A stretch of 5,824 nucleotides of DNA from NCBI GenBank assembly GCA_002404395.1, contig DHJP01000061.1, positions 1-5,824 of the forward strand, read 5' to 3'. Shown here piece after piece: positions 1 to 4,202 of the stretch. How positions within the stretch are numbered: position 1 is the stretch's first letter; every line of letters begins with the position of its first letter. Made by a program: the position numbers and the translations under genes. The notes under the pieces are model-generated. The model searched no databases. It had not been told where the DNA came from and saw only the letters and a list, made by a program, of their open reading frames with translations. This DNA comes from Clostridiales bacterium UBA4717. Its GTDB lineage: Bacteria; Bacillota; Clostridia; Oscillospirales; CAG-272.

Positions 1-4
1 TATG

Positions 5-23
5 TGAGCCGCCTACGGCGGCA
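5..23 (+). repeat. GC-rich palindromic leader hairpin, copy 1 (upstream of adhE)
   Basis: The 19-base element TGAGCCGCCTRCGGCGGCA (R = A here) forms a perfect 6-bp stem, GCCGCC at 8-13 with GGCGGC at 17-22, closed by a three-base loop TAC. It ends two bases before the GAGG ribosome binding site of adhE. A second copy at 3662-3680 differs at one base, in the loop, and also sits directly before a ribosome binding site. No T tract follows it, so it does not look like an intrinsic terminator. It may act in the mRNA leader (stability or translation control) or be one copy of a dispersed intergenic repeat; the window cannot separate these. Confidence 0.7.
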
Positions 24-24
24 T

Positions 25-28
25 GAGG
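25..28 (+). promoter_or_regulatory. Ribosome binding site that decides the adhE start
   Basis: GAGG at 25-28 lies six bases before the ATG at 35. The in-frame ATG at 23 has only the GCCGCC/GGCGGC hairpin upstream and no purine-rich Shine-Dalgarno match. The ATG at 35 is therefore the better start, giving a 904-residue protein beginning METKKRQ. Confidence 0.7.
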
Positions 29-34
29 TATGTT

Positions 35-2749
35 ATGGAAACTAAAAAAAGACAGATTATCGACAGCACGGAAATGCTTGAATCTGCCATTGCCCGCGTA
101 AGAGAAGCGCAAAAGGCTTTTTCGGAATATACGCAGGAGCAGGTTGACAGTATTTTCAAAGCCGCTGCAATTGCCGCTAACATGGCAAGGATACCGCTCG
201 CAAAAATGGCAGTCGAAGAAACCGGCATGGGAGTTGTGGAAGATAAGGTCATCAAAAACAACTACGCCGCCGAGTATATATATAATGCATACAAAAACAC
301 CAAAACCTGCGGTGTGATCGAAGAAGACAAGGCTTACGGCATCAAAAAGATCGCCGAACCGATCGGAGTTATTGCGGCAGTCATACCGACCACAAACCCG
401 ACTTCTACCGCGATCTTTAAGACATTGATCGCGCTCAAGACCCGCAACGCTATTATAATAAGCCCTCATCCGAGAGCCAAAAAGTCCACTATTGCCGCGG
501 CTCAGATCGTACTTGACGCCGCCGTCAAAGCCGGTGCTCCCGAAGGCATCATTGATTGGATAGACGTTCCTTCGCTCGACATGACAAATCTCCTGATGAA
601 AGAAGCGGACATCATACTTGCCACAGGCGGACCCGGAATGGTCAAGGCGGCTTACTCCTCCGGCAAGCCCGCCCTCGGCGTCGGTGCCGGAAACACCCCT
701 GCGATCATCGACGAGACCGCAGACATCGTGCTTGCCGTAAACTCGATCATTCATTCAAAGACCTTTGATAACGGAATGATCTGCGCCTCCGAACAGTCGG
801 TCATCGTTCACAAAAATATTTACGACGCGGTCAAAAATGAATTTGCCGACCGCGGCTGCTGCTTTCTTAAGCCCGACGAACTTGAAAAAGTGCGCAAGAC
901 AATATTGATAAACGGTGCGCTCAACGCAAAGATCGTCGGTCAGAAAGCATCAAAGATTGCGGAGCTTGCCGGAGTAAAAGTGCCTGAAGGTACCAAAATT
1001 CTTATCGGAGAAGTTGAAAGCGTTGAGCTGTCCGAAGAATTCGCTCACGAAAAGCTCTCCCCCGTACTTGCAATGTACAAGGCGGAAGATATCGAAGACG
1101 CATTTACAAAAGCCGAGCGGCTGATCGCCGACGGCGGATTCGGTCACACTTCATCCATATACCTGAATCCCGTGACTGAAAGAGCCAAGCTCGACGAATT
1201 TGCTCACCGCATGAAAACCTGCCGCATTTTAGTAAATACTCCCTCCTCTCAGGGCGGAATAGGCGACCTTTATAACTTTAAGCTTGCCCCCTCGCTTACC
1301 CTCGGCTGCGGCTCGTGGGGCGGAAACAGCGTATCCGAAAACGTAGGCGTCAAGCATCTTATCAACATCAAAACCGTAGCTGAAAGGAGAGAAAATATGC
1401 TTTGGTTCCGCGCTCCCGAAAAGGTATATATAAAGAAAGGCTGTCTGCCGGTCGCGCTCGACGAACTTAAAACCGTTATGGGTAAAAAGCGTGCTTTTAT
1501 CGTTACCGACTCATTCCTTTACAATAACGGCTACACCAGACCTATAGAAGACAAGCTCGATGAAATGGGAATCGTTCACGAAACTTTCTTTGACGTTGCT
1601 CCCGATCCGACTCTCGCCTGTGCAAAAGCAGGCGCCGAGCTAATGCGCTCATTCAAACCCGACACAATTATAGCACTCGGCGGCGGCTCCGCAATGGACG
1701 CAGGAAAGATCATGTGGGTAATGTACGAACATCCCGAAGTGGATTTCATGGATATGGCAATGAGATTCCTTGATATCCGCAAGAGAGTGTACACTTTCCC
1801 GAAAATGGGTGAAAAAGCATATTTTATCGCGATCCCGACCTCTGCCGGTACCGGAAGCGAAGTAACTCCTTTTGCCGTAATTACCGACGGAGACAGCGGA
1901 ATAAAATATCCTCTTGCCGACTACGAGCTGCTTCCCAACATGGCGATCATTGATACCGACTTTCACATGAGCGCGCCTAAAGGGCTGACTGCCGCCTCGG
2001 GTATTGACGCCGTATCTCATGCGCTTGAAGCATATGCTTCGGTAATGGCGACCGATTACACCGACGGTTTGGCAAAGCAAGCACTTCAAACCATATTCAA
2101 ATATTTGCCGAGAGCATATGAAAACGGACAGACCGACATTGAGGCAAGAGAGAAAATGGCAAACGCCGCTACCATGGCAGGCATGGCGTTCGCAAACGCT
2201 TTCCTCGGCGTCTGCCACTCAATGGCACACAAACTCGGTGCATTTCACCATATCCCTCACGGAGTCGCCAACGCGCTTATGCTTGAAGAGGTACTGCGCT
2301 TCAACTCCGCGGAGGCTCCCGTAAAAATGGGTACTTTCTCACAGTACGACCACCCGCATACCCTTGAGCGCTACGCCGAAGTAGCCGATGCCCTCGGACT
2401 CGGCGGAAAGACCTATACCGAAAAGCTTGAAAACCTCATAAAAGCAATAAATGAGCTTAAAGCCAAGGTCGGGATCAAGCCCGCTATCAAGGATTACGTC
2501 CCTGATGAAGCTGACTTTCTGAACCGTCTCGACGCTATGGTTGAGCAGGCGTTCGACGATCAGTGCACCGGTGCAAATCCGAGATATCCGCTCATGAGCG
2601 AGATCAAACAGATGTATCTCAATGCATACTACGGAAAACATTTCACCGAACCCGCAATGCCGAAAGCGGCTGATATTGCCGAACTTGATGACGAACACAA
2701 TTTCAAGCAGTCGTACCGCCGTTCGGAAAACGGCATGAGCAAGGCGTGA
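35..2749 (+). CDS. adhE: Bifunctional acetaldehyde-CoA/alcohol dehydrogenase AdhE
   Basis: This cytoplasmic enzyme reduces acetyl-CoA to acetaldehyde and then ethanol with two NADH, regenerating NAD+ in fermentation; AdhE proteins are known to form spirosome filaments. Numbered from the ATG at 35 (904 residues, close to the roughly 890 of E. coli AdhE), residues 1 to about 445 are the aldehyde dehydrogenase domain. It has GVGAGNTP near 215-222 and the catalytic thiol C250 in FDNGMICASEQ. A linker around NMLWFRAPEKVY leads to the iron-dependent alcohol dehydrogenase domain. That domain has the nucleotide-binding GGGS at 549-552 and four predicted metal ligands: D658 and H662 (GIDAVSHALEAY), H728 (CHSMAHK) and H742 (HIPHGVANAL). 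All key residues are intact with no frameshift. The next gene starts 13 bases downstream, so the two are probably co-transcribed. The promoter lies outside the window. The family assignment is very secure; the in-frame ATG at 23 would add four residues. Confidence 0.98.
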   Translation: METKKRQIIDSTEMLESAIARVREAQKAFSEYTQEQVDSIFKAAAIAANMARIPLAKMAVEETGMGVVEDKVIKNNYAAEYIYNAYKNTKTCGVIEEDKAYGIKKIAEPIGVIAAVIPTTNPTSTAIFKTLIALKTRNAIIISPHPRAKKSTIAAAQIVLDAAVKAGAPEGIIDWIDVPSLDMTNLLMKEADIILATGGPGMVKAAYSSGKPALGVGAGNTPAIIDETADIVLAVNSIIHSKTFDNGMICASEQSVIVHKNIYDAVKNEFADRGCCFLKPDELEKVRKTILINGALNAKIVGQKASKIAELAGVKVPEGTKILIGEVESVELSEEFAHEKLSPVLAMYKAEDIEDAFTKAERLIADGGFGHTSSIYLNPVTERAKLDEFAHRMKTCRILVNTPSSQGGIGDLYNFKLAPSLTLGCGSWGGNSVSENVGVKHLINIKTVAERRENMLWFRAPEKVYIKKGCLPVALDELKTVMGKKRAFIVTDSFLYNNGYTRPIEDKLDEMGIVHETFFDVAPDPTLACAKAGAELMRSFKPDTIIALGGGSAMDAGKIMWVMYEHPEVDFMDMAMRFLDIRKRVYTFPKMGEKAYFIAIPTSAGTGSEVTPFAVITDGDSGIKYPLADYELLPNMAIIDTDFHMSAPKGLTAASGIDAVSHALEAYASVMATDYTDGLAKQALQTIFKYLPRAYENGQTDIEAREKMANAATMAGMAFANAFLGVCHSMAHKLGAFHHIPHGVANALMLEEVLRFNSAEAPVKMGTFSQYDHPHTLERYAEVADALGLGGKTYTEKLENLIKAINELKAKVGIKPAIKDYVPDEADFLNRLDAMVEQAFDDQCTGANPRYPLMSEIKQMYLNAYYGKHFTEPAMPKAADIAELDDEHNFKQSYRRSENGMSKA

Positions 2750-2762
2750 GGAGGAGAAAAAC

Positions 2763-3512
2763 ATGAAGCTTGACAAAATAATCGCAGTCAGAAACCACAA
2801 GACCGTTTACCGCGACGGTGACCTTTGCATGAAGGTGTTTGACGAATCGTACTCCAAAGCGGATGTGCTGAACGAGGCACTTAATCAGGCAAGAGTGGAG
2901 GAGACCGGTCTTAACATTCCGAAGATTCATGAGGTAACGGTTATCGACGGAAAATGGGCGATCATTACCGATTACATTGAAGGTAAGACTCTGGCTCAGC
3001 TTATGCGTGAAAACCCGGATTCAAAAAACGAATACCTTGATATGTTCGTAAATCTTCAGATCGAAGTGCAGTCAAAGACCTGCCCCCTGCTCACCAAGCT
3101 TAAGGACAAGATGAGCCGCAAGATCTCACAAACCGATCTTGACGCGACCACCCGTTATGAATTGCTCACCAGACTTGACAGTATGCCGCGCCACAACAAG
3201 CTCTGCCACGGCGACTTCAATCCCTCAAACATTATCATAAACAAAGACGGCACTCCGTATATTCTCGATTGGTCGCACGCCACACAGGGAAATGCCTCGG
3301 CAGATGTAGCGAGAAGCTATCTGCTGTTTTGGCTGAGCGGAGATATTGACGGCGCTGCAAAGTATCTTGATCTGTTCTGCGTCAAGAGCCGCACCGAAAA
3401 GCAATATATACAAAAGTGGATGCCTATTGTCGCCGCTTCGCAGACCGTAAAAGGCAACGAAAAGGAACGCGAATTTCTTCACAGTTGGATCAACGTCGTT
3501 GATTACGAATGA
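2763..3512 (+). CDS. APH/choline-kinase-like phosphotransferase of unknown substrate
   Basis: This 249-residue soluble protein has the aminoglycoside phosphotransferase (APH, PF01636-type) kinase fold. A short N-lobe carries a candidate ATP-binding lysine K24 (LCMKVF) and a glutamate E38. A hinge-like stretch AIITDYIEGKTL follows near 66-77. The C-lobe has the catalytic loop HGDFNPSN at 149-156, with D151 as predicted base and N156 as a metal ligand, then ILDW with D169 as the metal-binding aspartate, and DVARSY at 181-186. All catalytic residues are present, so it should be active. The start is well supported: AGGAGG at 2749-2754 lies eight bases before the ATG and overlaps the adhE stop. 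The 13-base gap implies an operon with adhE. The closest family I recall is the TIGR02172-like group, which has no known aminoglycoside resistance. The substrate could be a small metabolite, sugar or protein; nothing in the sequence decides it. Confidence 0.85.
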   Translation: MKLDKIIAVRNHKTVYRDGDLCMKVFDESYSKADVLNEALNQARVEETGLNIPKIHEVTVIDGKWAIITDYIEGKTLAQLMRENPDSKNEYLDMFVNLQIEVQSKTCPLLTKLKDKMSRKISQTDLDATTRYELLTRLDSMPRHNKLCHGDFNPSNIIINKDGTPYILDWSHATQGNASADVARSYLLFWLSGDIDGAAKYLDLFCVKSRTEKQYIQKWMPIVAASQTVKGNEKEREFLHSWINVVDYE

Positions 3513-3560
3513 CCTAATTTCAAAATAAGTAAAATCAACCGTAAAACTTAAGGTCGCGGT

Positions 3561-3593
3561 CTTCCTAAAGCGTGATGACCCCGCTTTAGGAAG
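3561..3593 (+). other. Perfect 12-bp stem-loop in the intergenic region (possible terminator or attenuator)
   Basis: CTTCCTAAAGCG at 3561-3572 pairs perfectly with CGCTTTAGGAAG at 3582-3593 around a nine-base loop. It starts 49 bases after the stop of the phosphotransferase gene and lies before the likely promoter of the ferredoxin/HydS operon, which suits a transcript end for the adhE operon. The following bases, TTCTGCGTCC, are not a clean T tract on either strand, so it is not a textbook intrinsic terminator. It could instead stabilise the 3' end or be a regulatory hairpin. The structure is certain; the role is not. Confidence 0.55.
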
Positions 3594-3611
3594 TTCTGCG
3601 TCCGTCCGCAT

Positions 3612-3639
3612 TTTACCGAACATAAAATCACGTTATAAA
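3612..3639 (+). promoter_or_regulatory. Candidate sigma-A-type promoter for the ferredoxin-hydS operon
   Basis: A -35-like TTTACC at 3612-3617 (4 of 6 matches to TTGACA) is followed after 16 bases by a -10-like TATAAA at 3634-3639 (5 of 6 matches to TATAAT). Transcription would start near 3645-3648, giving a leader of about 45 bases that contains the AT-rich stretch 3647-3661 and the GC hairpin 3665-3679. It was picked by eye and AT-rich sequence gives chance matches, so it is tentative. I saw no convincing Rex-type TTGTTAA/TTAACAA operator here. Confidence 0.4.
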
Positions 3640-3661
3640 GCGTTGAAAATTTATTATTTTT

Positions 3662-3680
3662 TGAGCCGCCTGCGGCGGCA
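3662..3680 (+). repeat. GC-rich palindromic leader hairpin, copy 2 (upstream of the ferredoxin-hydS operon)
   Basis: This is the same 19-base element as at 5-23, with G instead of A in the loop. The stem is GCCGCC at 3665-3670 with GGCGGC at 3674-3679. The Shine-Dalgarno sequence AAGGGAG at 3680-3686 begins on the base right after the stem, six bases before the ATG at 3693. A T-rich run lies 5' of the hairpin rather than 3', and on the minus strand an A run follows it, so it is not a terminator in either direction. Folding next to the ribosome site could affect initiation or 5'-end stability. Confidence 0.7.
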
Positions 3681-3692
3681 AGGGAGTTAATT

Positions 3693-3935
3693 ATGAAAGT
3701 TACTGTTTGCATCGGTTCGTCCTGCCATATCAAAGGTTCAAGACAGGTAGTTGAGGGACTTCAGCATTATATCAATGAATCGGGACTCGGCGACAAGGTA
3801 GAGCTCGGCGGAACCTTCTGCATGGGCAAATGTCAGCTCGGCGTATGCGTTACCGTTGACGACACCTTCTATTCGGTATCCCCGGAGACCGTTAAAGATT
3901 TTTTTGAAACCGAGATCAAGGCGAAGGTGAAATAA
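3693..3935 (+). CDS. Thioredoxin-fold [2Fe-2S] ferredoxin, first of a tandem pair
   Basis: This 80-residue protein is a minimal thioredoxin-like [2Fe-2S] ferredoxin, related to the C-terminal domain of NuoE/HydC subunits and to Aquifex-type ferredoxins. The four predicted cluster ligands are C6 and C11 (VCIGSSCHIKG) and C43 and C47 (FCMGKC), the family's C-x4-C ... C-x3-C pattern. A fifth cysteine, C52, is not needed for the cluster. It lacks the N-terminal helical domain of full NuoE proteins and has no signal peptide or membrane segment, so it is a soluble electron carrier. The start has AAGGGAG six bases upstream. Its TAA stop overlaps the next ATG by one base (TAATG), implying translational coupling. 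It heads the operon ending in the HydS-like gene, so it probably passes electrons to or from that protein or a downstream partner. This role is inferred from context. Confidence 0.88.
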   Translation: MKVTVCIGSSCHIKGSRQVVEGLQHYINESGLGDKVELGGTFCMGKCQLGVCVTVDDTFYSVSPETVKDFFETEIKAKVK

Positions 3936-4201
3936 TGGTATTCGTTGAAGTTTGCGTCGGCAGCTCATGCCACCTTAAGGGAGCTCCGCGGATCGTTGAG
4001 CTTATGCAGGAAAGGATCCGTGAGAACAACCTTGAAGATGAGATCGTACTCAGCGGTGCATTTTGCTCGGGTCGGTGCAATCGCATCGGCGTTACGGTCA
4101 GTGTGAACGACGAAGTCTATACCGGTATCACCCCCGAGGGCTTCGGCGAATTTTGGGAGAAAAACATTATCCCCGAAGTAGAGAAATCAAAGGAGAATTA
4201 G
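3935..4201 (+). CDS. Thioredoxin-fold [2Fe-2S] ferredoxin, second of a tandem pair
   Basis: This 88-residue paralogue of the preceding protein shares the opening VCxGSSCHxKG motif. Predicted [2Fe-2S] ligands are C7, C12, C44 and C48; the position of the upstream protein's fifth cysteine is threonine here, so it has exactly four cysteines. Its ATG overlaps the upstream stop by one base, and a GAAGG-like site at 3923-3927 lies seven bases before it, inside the previous gene. The short charged tail (EVEKSKEN) carries the ribosome binding site of the next gene. It ends one base before the hydS ATG, so stoichiometric expression with the HydS-like protein is likely. The two copies are clearly diverged at other positions, which suggests an old duplication with separate roles or a heterodimer. 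Alone, either could be annotated as a NuoE-like subunit, but no NuoF/HydB partner is present in the window. Confidence 0.88.
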   Translation: MVFVEVCVGSSCHLKGAPRIVELMQERIRENNLEDEIVLSGAFCSGRCNRIGVTVSVNDEVYTGITPEGFGEFWEKNIIPEVEKSKEN

Positions 4202-4202
4202 C

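Noticed and set aside
23..34. Alternative adhE start at the in-frame ATG at 23
   Set aside because: It has no Shine-Dalgarno sequence because the GC hairpin occupies the upstream bases; the ATG at 35 has GAGG six bases before it.
1649..2218. Long open frame on the minus strand inside adhE (189 codons)
   Set aside because: It lies wholly within the well-conserved adhE coding frame and its translation shows no recognisable domain; it is a shadow of the real gene.
2763..3512. Aminoglycoside resistance gene
   Set aside because: The fold is of the APH type, but there is no resistance or mobile context and the protein resembles uncharacterised housekeeping-type phosphotransferases; calling resistance would overreach.
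3641..3661. Rex (NADH-sensing repressor) operator upstream of the ferredoxin operon
   Set aside because: The AT-rich stretch contains only a short AAAAT/ATTTT inverted repeat and does not match the TTGTTAA-N4-TTAACAA pattern.
3651..3680. Intrinsic terminator formed by the T-rich run and GC hairpin
   Set aside because: The T run is 5' of the stem on the + strand, and on the minus strand the stem is followed by A residues, so neither direction gives a stem followed by a U tract.
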